Assembly (NCBI GenBank): GCA_054601695.1
Contig: BAAHQB010000189.1
Location: forward strand, 62,001-126,000
Source: Amorphochlora amoebiformis
Lineage: Eukaryota > Cercozoa > Chlorarachniophyceae
DNA length: 64,000 nucleotides
Direction of reading: 5' to 3'
The position numbers and the translations under genes were made by a program. Shown here piece after piece: positions 62,487 through 64,000 of this stretch; position 1 is the first letter of the stretch; every line of letters begins with the position of its first letter. A model generated the notes under the pieces. The model was not told where the DNA came from, did no database searches, and worked only from the letters and a program-made list of their open reading frames with translations.

Positions 62487-64000
<1,514 letters not shown>

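Overview
This is a nuclear chromosome segment of an intron-rich eukaryote. The evidence is dozens of short exons (14 to about 500 nt) bounded by GT...AG splice sites, signal-peptide-bearing proteins, and interstitial CCCTAA/TTAGGG telomeric-type repeats. There are no operons and no bacterial-style gene packing. A microbial eukaryote (alga or other protist) fits best; I cannot name the lineage. About half or more of the window is (TA)n microsatellite, nearly all of it inside introns. Long open frames of repeated Tyr-Ile are translation artefacts of TA and are not genes.

By following splice-site phase from exon to exon I could assemble eleven genes plus a fragment at the left edge. From left to right: (1) minus-strand 5' end of a gene leaving the left edge (1-145); (2) plus-strand 10-exon glycosyltransferase-like gene (1389-6042); (3) minus-strand 14-exon homologue of RsmJ, a bacterial-type SAM-dependent rRNA guanine methyltransferase (7410-18134); (4) minus-strand 4-exon gene for a small basic protein (18168-20430); (5) plus-strand gene for a secreted protein with a beta-helix-like N-terminal half (21100-28713); (6) minus-strand intronless gene, basic and probably nuclear (29279-30349); (7) plus-strand 5-exon gene with an intron built of telomeric repeats (30602-33574); (8) plus-strand PC-esterase/SGNH-like gene (34194-38127); (9) minus-strand 22-exon YqaJ-like PD-(D/E)XK nuclease-fold gene (38864-50363); (10) plus-strand proline-rich adaptor-like gene (50684-57172); (11) plus-strand gene of unknown function (57799-61256); (12) plus-strand coiled-coil gene running off the right edge (62525-64000).

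Three features of the architecture are unusual. First, many exons have degenerate partial copies ('echoes') in neighbouring introns. Each copy carries a splice site plus part of the exon, usually separated from the functional exon by TA tracts, and some are inverted. One 24-nt microexon has two copies with both splice sites intact. Second, all three convergent gene junctions (about 6.05-6.6, 28.7-29.2 and 38.1-38.8 kb) hold a distinctive CTAG/TAGATCTAG-rich island. Divergent junctions do not. Third, many 5' splice sites read GTC instead of GTA/GTG. Telomeric-type repeats lie inside an intron, directly at a stop codon, and even inside a coding exon.

The genes do not form an obvious pathway. 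Exon models come from reading splice phase by eye, without transcripts; exon-level confidence is given per gene.
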